A stretch of 64,000 nt of DNA. Origin: Albimonas donghaensis (GTDB lineage: Bacteria; Pseudomonadota; Alphaproteobacteria; Rhodobacterales; Rhodobacteraceae). How positions within the stretch are numbered: the first letter of the stretch is position 1; each line of letters begins with the position of its first letter. Below, piece after piece: positions 1-8,664 of this stretch. Under the pieces are notes generated by a model. It was given only the letters and a program-made list of their open reading frames with translations, did not search any database and was not told the DNA's origin. The stretch is taken from contig NZ_FNMZ01000008.1 of NCBI RefSeq assembly GCF_900106695.1, positions 62,001 to 126,000 of the forward strand, written 5' to 3'. The translations under genes and the position numbers were made by a program.

Positions 1-370
1 GCGCGGGGCGGGCGCCGAGCACGCTTTCCCACATGCTGCGCTTCATCGAGATATGGCGGGCCAGCAGCAGGTTGTCCTCGACCGAGAGCGAGCCGAACAG
101 CCGCAGCATCTGGAAGCTGCGCGCCATGCCCAGCCGCGCGCGGCGCCAGGCGGGCAGCGCGGTGATGTCCCGGCCGTCGAAGCGGAAGGTTCCGGAATCG
201 GCCGGCATCTCCCCCGTCACCATGTTGACCATGGTCGACTTGCCCGAGCCGTTGGGCCCGATCAGCCCCACGATCTCGCCCGCCCCGACGCTAAGGCCGG
301 CGCCGTCGACGGCGGTGACGCCGGCGAAGCGCTTGACCACGCCTTCGACCGACAGGATCGGATCGCTCAT
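1..370 (-). CDS. livG: LIV-type ABC transporter ATP-binding protein (LivG-like), partial
   Basis: Only the first ~123 codons lie in the window; the gene runs off the left edge. The ATG at 370 overlaps the stop of the upstream permease gene as ATGA, so translation is coupled. The fragment begins [15 protein letters not shown] and shows the Walker A motif GPNGSGKST near residue 40 and the Q-loop segment SFQMLRLF near residue 80. This is the nucleotide-binding subunit that drives import of branched-chain amino acids or related amides; it works on the cytoplasmic face of the two downstream-listed permeases. The signature motif and Walker B fall outside the window. A LivF partner would be expected just beyond position 1. 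The substrate cannot be read from the sequence. Confidence 0.9.
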   Translation of the reverse strand, partial: MSDPILSVEGVVKRFAGVTAVDGAGLSVGAGEIVGLIGPNGSGKSTMVNMVTGEMPADSGTFRFDGRDITALPAWRRARLGMARSFQMLRLFGSLSVEDNLLLARHISMKRSMWESVLGARPA

Positions 371-1365
371 GCGCTCGCCTCCGAGGGGTCTTTCGCCGGC
401 GCGCGGCCGGAGGCCGCCTGGTCCCGGCTCTCCCGCGCCTTGCGGATGCGGCCGAGCGCGCCCTCGGGCGCCACGGTCACGCAGACCACCAGCAGCACGC
501 CGAAGATCAGCATCTTGTAGCGCGCAAGCTCTCCGGTCAGTTCGGGCAGGATGGTCAGGGCGATGGCGCCGAGGATCGGGCCCATGAAGGTCCCGCGCCC
601 GCCGACCACCATCATCGCCACCACCATGCACGAGATCCAGATCTGGAAGTCGTCCGGCGTGACCCCCTGCATGGCATGGGCGTTCAGCACCCCCGCCCCG
701 CCCGCGAAGGCCGCCGAGGCGACGAAGGCGGTCAGTTTGGCGAATGTGGTGTTCAGGCCGACGGCGCCGGCCAGCGTCTCGTCCTCGCGCACCGCGACCC
801 ATTCGCGGCCCAGGCGCGAATGCACCAGCCGCCAGGCGATGAACACGAAGACCGCCGCCATGACCAGCGCGACCCAGTAGAGATCCCGAAGGCTGGTGAC
901 CTCGAACAGGCGGACGCCGAACAGCGTGGTCTCGCCGATCGGCGGCACGGCGAGGCCGTTCTGCCCCCCGGTCAGCGAGTTCCACTGCACCAGGCCGAGA
1001 TAGACCAGCGTCTGCACGGCGATGGTGACGATGGCCAGGAAGTGCCCCTTGAGCCGCAGCGCCGGCAGCCCCAGCGCGAGGCCGAACAGGCCGGTGACGA
1101 CGATGCCCGCCGGCAGGTTCATCCAGAAACCGGTTCCGACGTCCCGCGACAGGATGCCGGCGGTGTAGCCGCCGATGCCGTAGAAGGCGCCCTGGGCGAA
1201 GCTGAACTGGCCGCAATAGCCGGTGGCGAGGTTCAGCCCCACCGCGAGGATGACGTAGAGCAGCGCCACCATCAGCACGTTGAGCTCATAGCCCCCCAGC
1301 AGGAAGGGGGCGGCGACGAAGCCGACCGCGAGGATCGCGAGGGTGATCAGCGCGGCCCGGGTCAT
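367..1365 (-). CDS. livM: LIV-type ABC transporter permease (LivM-like)
   Basis: This 332-residue polytopic membrane protein is the second permease of the left-hand LIV transporter. The ATG at 1365 overlaps the LivH stop (ATGA). An open frame continues upstream to 1695 but runs inside livH, so the coupled start is preferred. Family hallmarks visible are [19 protein letters not shown] near residue 45, typical of the first core helices of LivM, and the cytoplasmic coupling stretch [13 protein letters not shown] near residue 270. Hydrophobic segments are spread through the length as expected for about 8-10 helices. It pairs with LivH to form the channel. Substrate not identifiable. Confidence 0.93.
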   Translation of the reverse strand: MTRAALITLAILAVGFVAAPFLLGGYELNVLMVALLYVILAVGLNLATGYCGQFSFAQGAFYGIGGYTAGILSRDVGTGFWMNLPAGIVVTGLFGLALGLPALRLKGHFLAIVTIAVQTLVYLGLVQWNSLTGGQNGLAVPPIGETTLFGVRLFEVTSLRDLYWVALVMAAVFVFIAWRLVHSRLGREWVAVREDETLAGAVGLNTTFAKLTAFVASAAFAGGAGVLNAHAMQGVTPDDFQIWISCMVVAMMVVGGRGTFMGPILGAIALTILPELTGELARYKMLIFGVLLVVCVTVAPEGALGRIRKARESRDQAASGRAPAKDPSEASA

Positions 1366-2234
1366 GACCGCTCCAGCGACCGGCCGAACAGGCCCTGGGG
1401 CCGGAACAGCAGCACCGCGATCACCAGGAGGAAGCCGACGACGTCGCGCAGCCCGTTGGTGAGATAGGCCGAGGTCATCGACTCGATGACCCCCAGCAGC
1501 AGCCCGGCGGCGGCCGCGCCCAGCGGGCTGCCCATGCCGCCGATGATGACCACGATGAACGCCTTGAGCACGATCATGTTCCCCACCAGCGGGTGAACCA
1601 TGTAGACCGCCGACATCATGAAGCCGGCCACGCCCGCCAGCGTCGCGCCCAGCATGAAGGTGATCACCGCGACGCGGCGCACCTTCACGCCGCACAGACG
1701 GGCGACGGTCTCGTGCTGGGCCATGGCGCGCAGGGACCGCCCGGTCCAGGTCCAGCGCAGCGCCGCGAACAGCGCGCCGACGATGATCAGCATCGCCGGC
1801 GGGATCAGCGCGCGCGGGGCCGGCAGGAACACCGGCCCCAGCTCGATGGCCTTGTAGGCCAGCTCGGTATGCATCAGCTCCGGCTGCGGACCCATGGTCA
1901 CCATGACCGCGTTCTGCAGCGCCACGGCCAGACCGAAGCTCGCGATGATCGAACTGGTCTGGTCCTGGTTCTTCAGCCCCCGGTGCAGCAGCGCCTCGGC
2001 CCCGAGCCCGAGCAGGCAGGACACCGCCGCCACCACCGCCAGCGACGCCGGCAGCGGCAGCCCGAAGGCCGTGCTGGCGGTGATGCCCGCATAGCCGCCC
2101 AGCATGTAGAACTCGCCATGGGCGAAGTTGACCACATGCAGGATGCCGAAGATCAGCGTCAGGCCGACGGCCACCAGCACATAGCTGCTGCCGACCACCA
2201 CGCCGTTCGCGAGATACTGCAGAAACAGGTCCAT
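1362..2234 (-). CDS. livH: LIV-type ABC transporter permease (LivH-like)
   Basis: This 290-residue integral membrane permease begins MDLFLQYLANGVVVGSSYVL. The family stretch LTLIFGILHVVNFAHGEFYM lies at residues ~25-44, and IIGGMGSPLGAAAAGLLLG near residue 235 is the cytoplasmic loop that docks on the ATPase. The length matches the usual LivH size (~290). The start lies 5 nt after the stop of the binding-protein gene and the end overlaps livM, so all four genes form one transcript read leftwards. No hairpin separates the binding-protein gene from this permease, unlike three other importer operons in the window. Confidence 0.93.
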   Translation of the reverse strand: MDLFLQYLANGVVVGSSYVLVAVGLTLIFGILHVVNFAHGEFYMLGGYAGITASTAFGLPLPASLAVVAAVSCLLGLGAEALLHRGLKNQDQTSSIIASFGLAVALQNAVMVTMGPQPELMHTELAYKAIELGPVFLPAPRALIPPAMLIIVGALFAALRWTWTGRSLRAMAQHETVARLCGVKVRRVAVITFMLGATLAGVAGFMMSAVYMVHPLVGNMIVLKAFIVVIIGGMGSPLGAAAAGLLLGVIESMTSAYLTNGLRDVVGFLLVIAVLLFRPQGLFGRSLERS

Positions 2235-2239
2235 GGCGA

Positions 2240-3394
2240 TCAGGCGCCCGACAGCGTGCGCTTGCCGTCCTTGATCACCGCGATGAAGTTCTTGAAGTCG
2301 ACGGACCCGATCTCGTTGTAATCGGCGGTGGTTCCGGCCGGCCCCATGGCGATGGGGAAATCGGCCATGCCGTTGTTCAGGACCTCCTGCACCTTGCGCC
2401 CGTCGGACTCGCCCGCCCGCCGCAGCGCCTCGATCCCGATGGAGGTGGAGTCGTAGCCCAGCGCGTTCAGCGTGCCGGCGGAGTGGCCGTATTCGGCCTC
2501 GAACGCCTCGCCGAAGGCCTTGCCCTTCTCGTTGGGGGTGGAGGGTTCGTAGAGGGTGGCGACCGCGAAGCCCTCGGAGGCCGGCCCGGCGAGCTTGATG
2601 AAGTCGTCCGACACCATCGAGCCCGAGCCCACGAACTGCGTGCGCAGCCCCACGCCCGCCGCCTGGCGCACGATGGTCGCGCCGTCGCCGGCCCAGCCGC
2701 CGATATAGACCGCGTCCGGCTTCAGGGTGCGGATGCGGGTCAGCATGGTGGAGAAGTCGGCCTCGCCGACGTTGAAGCTGTCGTTCGACACGATCTCGCC
2801 GCCCGCGTCGCTGACGATCCGGGTGACCTGCGCGGCCAGCGTGGTCCCGTAGTTGGAGCTGTCGTGGATGATCGCCACCTTCTTCGCGCCGAAGGTGTTG
2901 ACGATGGCCATGGCGGTGTCGTGGCCCTGGCCGTTCGAATCCGGCCAGCAGCGGAAGAACCAGGGATCGCCGGGGGTGTTGGCCTCGGTGCCCGCGGCGC
3001 CGGTGGAGCCGCCTGACAGCATCGGCACGCCATATTCCTTGGACACCTTGTTCGCCGCCACCACGACCGCGGTCGGGTAGGTGCCGACGATGAAGGGCAC
3101 GTTCTCGCTTTCGATCAGCTTGCGGACGGCGGTGACGCCCCGGGTGGAGTTGGCCTCGTCATCCTCGATGGCGAGCTCGACGGGCTTGCCGAAGACGCCC
3201 CCGGCCGCGTTGGCCTGCTTGATGGCGAATTCGACGCCCTTGAGCACCTGGTGGCCCTCGATAGAGGCGGGGCCGGACAGGGGCAGCATGGCGCCGATCT
3301 TCACCGTCCCGCCGCTTTGGGCGCGCAGCAGGGACGGCGTGGCGAGAGCGGCGCCGGTCATGGCGAGGACGGTGCGGCGGGAGAAGTTTGTCAT
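2240..3394 (-). CDS. LIV-type periplasmic substrate-binding protein
   Basis: This 384-residue type I periplasmic binding protein (Peripla_BP_6) is the specificity component and first gene of the left LIV operon. The start at 3394 is chosen because GGAG sits 8 nt upstream, and the protein then begins MTNFSRRTVLAMTGAALATP. SRRTVLA resembles a twin-arginine export motif, with probable cleavage after LLRA before QSGG. The mature start GTVKIGAMLPLSGPASIEG is the classic LivJ/LivK N-terminus. A start 11 codons upstream is possible but lacks a ribosome site. The ligand is unknown; LIV binding proteins in this group take amino acids, amides, urea or aromatic acids. Confidence 0.93.
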   Translation of the reverse strand: MTNFSRRTVLAMTGAALATPSLLRAQSGGTVKIGAMLPLSGPASIEGHQVLKGVEFAIKQANAAGGVFGKPVELAIEDDEANSTRGVTAVRKLIESENVPFIVGTYPTAVVVAANKVSKEYGVPMLSGGSTGAAGTEANTPGDPWFFRCWPDSNGQGHDTAMAIVNTFGAKKVAIIHDSSNYGTTLAAQVTRIVSDAGGEIVSNDSFNVGEADFSTMLTRIRTLKPDAVYIGGWAGDGATIVRQAAGVGLRTQFVGSGSMVSDDFIKLAGPASEGFAVATLYEPSTPNEKGKAFGEAFEAEYGHSAGTLNALGYDSTSIGIEALRRAGESDGRKVQEVLNNGMADFPIAMGPAGTTADYNEIGSVDFKNFIAVIKDGKRTLSGA

Positions 3395-3838
3395 GCGGAA
3401 GGCTCCGGCAATTTGCGCCAAGTGCATTTGTGAGCGATGCGACGATATTGAAATAATCTTTTGCGGCCCCGGACGAATGTCAAAGGCGGAGTTGGCTCCA
3501 ATGTTGAAAAGCGAACATCGCGATCCGGTTCGCCTATTTTTTATCCAATCTTGCCCCGCATTTCGGGCGCAATGCGCATTTTGACTCCATTCACGCCGCT
3601 AACGCGCCACGCGGGCGAAAGCCACCTCACGACCACCGGCGCCCCTGGCGCGCGCATCGGGGCGATTCCATCGCCGGCCAGGCCGCGCCTGTTTCGCTGC
3701 GCAAGGAGACGGCGAGGAGCCTGCGCGGCGGGCGAGTCGACGCAGCGTTCATCTCGCGCGCTTGACAGGATGGCCTCATCATGGTCGTCTTTTCCGAGAC
3801 GATCGCATCGAACCGCGATATGACTCCGGAGCATGCCG
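3395..3838. promoter_or_regulatory. Divergent intergenic region between two LIV operons
   Basis: These ~440 bases hold no recognisable gene and must contain the two outward-facing promoters for the left (minus) and right (plus) LIV transporters. The stretch around 3440-3560 is markedly AT-richer than its surroundings. An inverted repeat, GCGAAC at 3511-3516 and GTTCGC at 3528-3533, could be a regulator site. No convincing -35/-10 pair was identified, and the IclR regulator at 8661 is a candidate binder only by proximity. Confidence 0.4.
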
Positions 3839-4615
3839 ATGACCGCCGCCTCTTCCTCCAGCGCCCCCGAGACCGAAGCCGCGACCGAAGCGGCGACCGG
3901 AGCGCCCCTGCTGGAAGTCCGGGGGCTCGCCTATGATTACGGCCGCGTGACCGCGGTGCAGGACTGCGGCTTCGAGGCCGCCGCCGGGGGCGTCGTGGCG
4001 CTGATCGGCGGCAACGGCGCCGGCAAGACCACCACCGTGCAATGCGTCGCCGGCGCCCTGCGCCCGCGCGCCGGAACCATCCGTTTCGACGGCCGCGACA
4101 TCACCGGCCTGCCCGCCCATGAGGCGGTGGAGCTGGGGCTGGCGCTGGTGCCCGAGGGGCGGCAGGTGTTCCAGCAGCTCACCGTGCACGAGAACCTTCT
4201 GGTCGCCGGCCGCGTGCAGCGGGCGCGCGCCGACCTCTCGGCCAATCTCGACAAGGTCTACACGCTGTTCCCGCGGCTGAAGGAACGCCGCGCCCAGAAC
4301 GCCGGCTCGCTGTCGGGGGGTGAACAGCAGATGCTCGCCATCGGCCGCGGGCTGATGACCGGCCCGCGCCTGCTGATCCTGGACGAGCCGTCGCTGGGCC
4401 TGTCCCCGATCCTGGTGACCACGATCTTCCGCCTGATCGGCGCGCTGAACGCCGAGGGCATCACCATCCTGATCGTGGAGCAGAACCTCCACCAGACGCT
4501 GACCATGGCGGACCACGCCTACGTGCTGGAGAAGGGCCGCGTCGTCCGCTCCGGCGGCGGGCGCGAGCTGCTGGACGATCCCGCCGTGAAGGCGGCCTAT
4601 CTGGGCGTCGCCTGA
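3839..4615 (+). CDS. livF: LIV-type ABC transporter ATP-binding protein (LivF-like)
   Basis: This 258-residue ATPase is the first gene of the second LIV operon, an unusual position for livF. The ATG at 3839 is preferred over the one at 3833 because GGAG at 3828-3831 leaves a normal 7-nt spacer only for the later codon. The first ~24 residues are a low-complexity Ala/Thr/Glu extension. Walker A GGNGAGKTT starts at residue 57, the signature is LSGGEQQML and Walker B is LLILDEPSLGL. It forms the nucleotide-binding pair with LivG (7918). A GC-rich hairpin with a short T run follows it, before the binding-protein gene. Confidence 0.93.
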   Translation: MTAASSSSAPETEAATEAATGAPLLEVRGLAYDYGRVTAVQDCGFEAAAGGVVALIGGNGAGKTTTVQCVAGALRPRAGTIRFDGRDITGLPAHEAVELGLALVPEGRQVFQQLTVHENLLVAGRVQRARADLSANLDKVYTLFPRLKERRAQNAGSLSGGEQQMLAIGRGLMTGPRLLILDEPSLGLSPILVTTIFRLIGALNAEGITILIVEQNLHQTLTMADHAYVLEKGRVVRSGGGRELLDDPAVKAAYLGVA

Positions 4616-4628
4616 GGCGCCGGCACGC

Positions 4629-4658
4629 GCCGGCCGGGCGGTTCTCGTCCCGGCCGGC
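4629..4658 (+). terminator. Hairpin after livF, possible attenuating terminator
   Basis: A perfect 10-bp stem (GCCGGCCGGG at 4629-4638 with CCCGGCCGGC at 4649-4658) and a 10-nt loop is followed directly by TTTC. It begins 13 nt after the livF stop and ends 72 nt before the binding-protein ATG. It could partly terminate or protect the livF message, letting the downstream binding protein be transcribed separately. The T run is short, so termination strength is uncertain. Confidence 0.5.
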
Positions 4659-4730
4659 TTTCATCGACCCGGACCAGACCGCTCGCGCCGACGCGGATCG
4701 GCGACGCGGCCCCCAACAAGGAGGCGACCC

Positions 4731-5960
4731 ATGGACAGACGCACGCTGCTCAAGACCGGCGCGGCCCTCGCCGCGACCACCGCCCTCGGCGCCCCGCTGG
4801 TGGCGCGGGCGCAGGCGAAGACCATCACCTTCGGCGGCTCGATCCCGATGACCGGCAAGGCCGCCGAGACCGGCCTGAACGTGCTGCGCGGCTACGAAGC
4901 GGCCGTGAAATACGTCAACGAGGAGATGGGCGGCGTCGAGATCGGCGGCGAGACCTCGATGCTGGAGCTGTCGCTGTTCGACGACGCCTCCGACCCGTCG
5001 CGCGCCGCCACGCTGATCCAGCGTCAGGTGGACGAGGGCGTGGGCTTCTTCCTCGGCTCCTTCGGGTCGTCGATCGTGCTGCCCACCTGCTCGATCACCG
5101 AAGCCGCGGGCCGGCTGATGGTGCAGGCCGGCGGCGGCTCGGACCAGATCTTCACCCAGGGCCGCAAGCGGGTGTTCGGGATCTTCCCGCGGGCCTCGCG
5201 CCAGTTCGTGTCCTCGGTCGACATGCTCAAGGGCCTGTCGCCGGAGGTCGCCACGGTGTCGGTGATCTACACCAACGACCCGTTCTCCAAGTTCCAGGCC
5301 GACGGCGCCAAGAAGGAGCTGGAAGCGCGGGGGGTCGAGGTGCTCGACTTCATCGACCTGCCGGCCGAGGTCTCGGACGTCACCAACGTGCTGACCACCA
5401 TCCGCCAGTCGAATCCCGACGTGCTGATCTGCACCACGCATGACCAGACCTCGATCCTGATCGCGCGGCAGATGGTGTCGACCGACACCAACGTGAAGAT
5501 GCTCTACCAGACGCTCGGGCCGCAGACCGAGGCCTATGGCAAGGCGCTGGGCAAATACGCCTCCGCCGCCGTGACGCAGGCCTACTGGGACGCCTCCGCG
5601 CCCTATGAGGGCGACTATTTCGGCTCGGCCCAGAAGTTCGCGGATTACTATTCCGCCAATTTCGAGCGGCCCATGGCCTATCACATGGCCTCGGGCGCGA
5701 GCTGCATCGTCACCTATCTGGAGGCCGCCAAGCAGGCCGGGACGCTGGAGCTGAACGCGGTGCGCGACGCGCTGGCGGCGATCGACTTCGAGTGCTTCTA
5801 CGGGCGCATCAAGTTCACCGAGGACGGCGACGGCGACCCGTCGCTGCTCGGCCCGATGCTGATGCAGCGGCAGGGCGAGTCCATGGCGATCATCTCGCCC
5901 CAGGACGCCGCCACGGCCGAGGCGATCTACCCCGCCCCGGCCTGGTCCGAGCGCGGCTGA
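4731..5960 (+). CDS. LIV-type periplasmic substrate-binding protein
   Basis: This 409-residue Peripla_BP_6 protein is the specificity subunit of the second LIV transporter. The strong ribosome site AAGGAGGCG lies 7 nt before the ATG. The N-terminus MDRRTLLKTGAALAATTALG is a twin-arginine-like signal, cleaved probably after ARA before QAKTITFGG. Mature motifs include GGSIPMTGKAAETG and the mid-lobe FFLGSFGSSIVLPT. A perfect 34-bp palindrome follows the stop codon and separates this gene from the permeases, which fits high binding-protein expression. Neighbouring amidohydrolase genes suggest an amide, lactam or hydantoin-like ligand; this is inference. Confidence 0.92.
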   Translation: MDRRTLLKTGAALAATTALGAPLVARAQAKTITFGGSIPMTGKAAETGLNVLRGYEAAVKYVNEEMGGVEIGGETSMLELSLFDDASDPSRAATLIQRQVDEGVGFFLGSFGSSIVLPTCSITEAAGRLMVQAGGGSDQIFTQGRKRVFGIFPRASRQFVSSVDMLKGLSPEVATVSVIYTNDPFSKFQADGAKKELEARGVEVLDFIDLPAEVSDVTNVLTTIRQSNPDVLICTTHDQTSILIARQMVSTDTNVKMLYQTLGPQTEAYGKALGKYASAAVTQAYWDASAPYEGDYFGSAQKFADYYSANFERPMAYHMASGASCIVTYLEAAKQAGTLELNAVRDALAAIDFECFYGRIKFTEDGDGDPSLLGPMLMQRQGESMAIISPQDAATAEAIYPAPAWSERG

Positions 5961-5964
5961 TCCC

Positions 5965-5998
5965 GCGCGGGCGGCGGCGCGCGCGCCGCCGCCCGCGC
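5965..5998 (+). promoter_or_regulatory. Perfect 34-bp palindrome between binding-protein and permease genes
   Basis: Starting 5 nt after the stop codon, GCGCGGGCGGCGGCGC and its exact reverse complement form an uninterrupted palindrome, a ~16-bp stem. It is followed by a C9 tract and a C-rich leader up to the livH GTG. Comparable hairpins between malE and malF in enteric bacteria stabilise the binding-protein mRNA and lower permease output; the same role is inferred here. A factor-independent terminator is less likely because no T run follows. Confidence 0.6.
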
Positions 5999-6080
5999 CT
6001 CCCCCCCCCCGACCCCGGCGGTTCCCCCCCCGGTCATTCCCCTCGGTCACCCCCCCGGCCATTCCCAACGAAAGCGACCC

Positions 6081-6959
6081 GTGCTTCTATTCCTGCAGAC
6101 CACGATCAACGGCCTGGTGCTGGGCGGGATCTATTCGCTCGCCGCGGTCGGGTTCTCGTTGATCTTCGGCGTTATCGGCATCGTGAACCTGACCCACGGG
6201 ATCTTCGTCATCGCCGGCGCCTATATGGCCATGGCGCTGTTCGCGGCCGCCGGGGTCGATCCGCTGCTCGCCATCCCGCTCATCGGGGCGGTCCTGTTCG
6301 CGGTGGGCTACGCCTATCAGCGCACCATCATCGACTGGGCGATTTCGCGCGCTTCGGTCGAGGCGTCGCTGGTGGTGACGTTCGGCATGGCCATGGTGTT
6401 CCGCAACCTGCTGCAGCTGTGGTTCGGGCCGGACGTGCAGACCATCACGCCCTCCTACAGCTTCGACAGCGTCGCCATCGGCCCGATCCGGGTGGACATG
6501 GTGCGGCTGGCGGCGCTGGGGGCCTCGATGGCGCTGCTGACCGGGCTGACGCTGATGCTTGCGCGCACCCATTTCGGCCGGGCGATGCGGGCCGTCGCCC
6601 AGCAACCGCTGGCCGCGTCCCTGTCGGGGCTGAACGTGCGGCGCATCCACGGGCTGACCTTCGGGGTGTCGGCGGCGCTGGCCGGCGCTTCGGGCGCGAT
6701 CATCGGCATCGTGCAGCCGTTCTCGGCCAGTTCCGAGGTCGCCTGGACGCTCAACGCCTTCATCGTGGTGGTGCTGGGGGGCATCGGCTCGCCCGCCGGG
6801 GCGCTGGCGGGGGGGCTCGTGCTCGGGCTGATCAACGCCTACACGGCCACCTATGTCAGCCCGGCGCTGACGCAGGCGATGATGTTCCTGGTGCTGGTCC
6901 TGATGCTGCTGCTGCGTCCGCAGGGCATCCTGGGCGCCGCTTACGGAGAATCCCGATGA
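6081..6959 (+). CDS. livH: LIV-type ABC transporter permease (LivH-like)
   Basis: This 292-residue permease starts with GTG at 6081, preceded by only a weak purine stretch (GAAAG). Core motifs are FSLIFGVIGIVNLTHGIFV at residues ~26-44 and VLGGIGSPAGALAGGLVLG near residue 230, the ATPase-contact loop. It ends overlapping the LivM start as ATGA. The weak ribosome site and upstream hairpin both point to lower expression than the binding protein. It forms the membrane channel with the LivM at 6956. Confidence 0.93.
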   Translation: MLLFLQTTINGLVLGGIYSLAAVGFSLIFGVIGIVNLTHGIFVIAGAYMAMALFAAAGVDPLLAIPLIGAVLFAVGYAYQRTIIDWAISRASVEASLVVTFGMAMVFRNLLQLWFGPDVQTITPSYSFDSVAIGPIRVDMVRLAALGASMALLTGLTLMLARTHFGRAMRAVAQQPLAASLSGLNVRRIHGLTFGVSAALAGASGAIIGIVQPFSASSEVAWTLNAFIVVVLGGIGSPAGALAGGLVLGLINAYTATYVSPALTQAMMFLVLVLMLLLRPQGILGAAYGESR

Positions 6960-7921
6960 CCCGGCCCCTGGCGCTCCTGCTTCTGGCGGCGGCCGCGGTC
7001 GCGACCGCGCTCCTGCCCCAGGCGCTCAGCCCGTTCCATATCCGGGTGCTGCAGTTCTTCTTCTTCGCCGCCGCCACCGCGGTCGCGTGGAACATCCTGG
7101 GCGGCTACGCCGGATACTGGAGCTTCGGGCACACGGTCTCGATCGGCATCGGCGCGTTCTCCGCCGCCCATTTCGGGCTGATCTTCGGCCATGGCGCGGG
7201 CCCGGCGGGGATGATCCTGCCGGTGCTGGCGGGCGGGGCGATCGCCGGCCTCTTCGCGCTGGTCATCGCCTATCCGCTGCTGCGCCTGCGCGGCACCTAT
7301 TTCGCCATCGCCATGCTCGGCGTCGGCCAGGTGGTGGCCGAGCTGGCCAACAACCTGCCGGTGTTCCAGGGCGGGATCGGGCTGTTCCTGCCCTCGCCCG
7401 TCCCCGATGGCATGGCGCCGGAGCGGTTCTATTACTACGCCTTCGCGGCGCTGCTGGCCCTGTGCCTGGTCATCTCCTGGGCGGTGAAGCGGTCCAAGTT
7501 CGGCTACGCCCTGCTGGCGATCCGCGAGGACGAGGACACCGCCCAGATGCTGGGCGTGGCGACGGAGCGCTACAAGATCGCCGCCTTCGTGCTGTCGGCG
7601 ACGCTGGTCGGGCTGCTGGGGGCGGTCTACGGCTATTCGCTGGGCTATTTCACCACGCCCTCGGTGTTCCGCCTTGATTTCTCGCTGAACATGATCGTAT
7701 TCGCGCTGATCGGCGGGATCGGCACGCTGTTCGGCCCGGTGATCGGGGCGGCGCTGCTGCTGTTCCTGACGAACGTTCTGCTGTCGGGCTTTCTCGACAT
7801 CCACCTGATGATCACCGGCGCGCTGGTGGTGGCGGTGATCCTGCTGATGCCGGGCGGGATCCTGCGGGCGGGCGCCACGCTGCCCTGGAAACGCCGCGCC
7901 AAGAAGGAGGCCAGCGGATGA
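6956..7921 (+). CDS. livM: LIV-type ABC transporter permease (LivM-like)
   Basis: The 321-residue second permease starts at ATG 6956 (coupled to the livH stop); a longer frame reaching back to 5792 lies within upstream genes and is spurious. The protein opens MTRPLALLLLAAAAVATALL, a membrane segment. The LivM region here reads NILGGYAGYWSFGHTVSIG, with WSFGH replacing the common SFGHAAF, and ALIGGIGTLFGPVIGAAL is the docking loop near residue 255. It ends in a Lys/Arg-rich cytoplasmic tail and overlaps livG by ATGA. Confidence 0.92.
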   Translation: MTRPLALLLLAAAAVATALLPQALSPFHIRVLQFFFFAAATAVAWNILGGYAGYWSFGHTVSIGIGAFSAAHFGLIFGHGAGPAGMILPVLAGGAIAGLFALVIAYPLLRLRGTYFAIAMLGVGQVVAELANNLPVFQGGIGLFLPSPVPDGMAPERFYYYAFAALLALCLVISWAVKRSKFGYALLAIREDEDTAQMLGVATERYKIAAFVLSATLVGLLGAVYGYSLGYFTTPSVFRLDFSLNMIVFALIGGIGTLFGPVIGAALLLFLTNVLLSGFLDIHLMITGALVVAVILLMPGGILRAGATLPWKRRAKKEASG

Positions 7922-8664
7922 GCGAGATCATCCTCGAAGGCGTGGGCGTCACCAAGCGCTTCCGCGGCCTCACCGCCACCGACCATGTGGATTTCGCGGT
8001 CCCCAAGGGGTCGATCTACGGGCTGATCGGGCCGAACGGGGCAGGCAAGTCCACCCTGTTCAACCTGGTCACCGGCTACCATCCGCTGAGCGAGGGCAGG
8101 ATCGTCTTCAAGGGCCGCGACCTGGCCGGGATGCCGATCTACCGGCGCAACCAGTTCGGCATGGCGCGGGCCTTCCAGATCTCCAAGCCCTTCCCCGCCC
8201 TGACGGTGCGCGAGAATGTCGGCGTCGGCGCCATGTTCGGCCGCCCCGACCGCGGCGCCCAGGCGGGGCGGGAGACGGACCGCGCGATGGAGATCGCCGG
8301 GATCACGCATCTCGCCGCCCGCCGCGCCGACGCGCTGACCGTGGGCGAGCTGCGCAAGCTGGAGATCGCGCGCGCCGTCGCCACCGGCCCCGACCTGCTG
8401 CTGGCCGACGAGCCCTGCGCCGGGCTCAACCCGTTCGAAACCGACGAGATGGCGCAATGCCTGCGCAACGTGCGCGACGCCGGCGCGACCGTCTGGCTGG
8501 TCGAACATGACATGAAGGCGGTCACGGCGCTGTGCGACCGCATCCTGGTGATCGACGCGGGCAAGCGCCTGGCCGAGGGCACGCCCAGCGAAGTGGTGAA
8601 TGACCCGGCGGTGATTTCGGCGTATCTGGGCGTTCCCATGGATGAGGACGTCGCGCACGCATGA
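7918..8664 (+). CDS. livG: LIV-type ABC transporter ATP-binding protein (LivG-like)
   Basis: This 248-residue ATPase is coupled by ATGA overlaps to livM upstream and to the IclR gene downstream. Walker A GPNGAGKST is near residue 38 and Walker B is LLLADEPCAGL. The signature motif is LTVGELRKLE instead of the usual LSYGxQRxLE, a mild divergence. It pairs with LivF (3839) in the second transporter. LivG and LivF are separated by three genes here, which is unusual but retains a full five-gene transporter. Confidence 0.93.
   Translation: MSEIILEGVGVTKRFRGLTATDHVDFAVPKGSIYGLIGPNGAGKSTLFNLVTGYHPLSEGRIVFKGRDLAGMPIYRRNQFGMARAFQISKPFPALTVRENVGVGAMFGRPDRGAQAGRETDRAMEIAGITHLAARRADALTVGELRKLEIARAVATGPDLLLADEPCAGLNPFETDEMAQCLRNVRDAGATVWLVEHDMKAVTALCDRILVIDAGKRLAEGTPSEVVNDPAVISAYLGVPMDEDVAHA

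Noticed and set aside
4629-4658. Riboswitch between livF and the binding-protein gene
   Set aside because: Only a single simple stem-loop is seen in the 115-nt gap; no multi-stem conserved architecture.
5999-6080. C-rich tract with repeated CCCCGGTCATTCCC-like units considered as a CRISPR-like or attachment repeat
   Set aside because: Units are short, imperfect and contiguous, without spacers or dyad symmetry; it is simple-sequence leader DNA.
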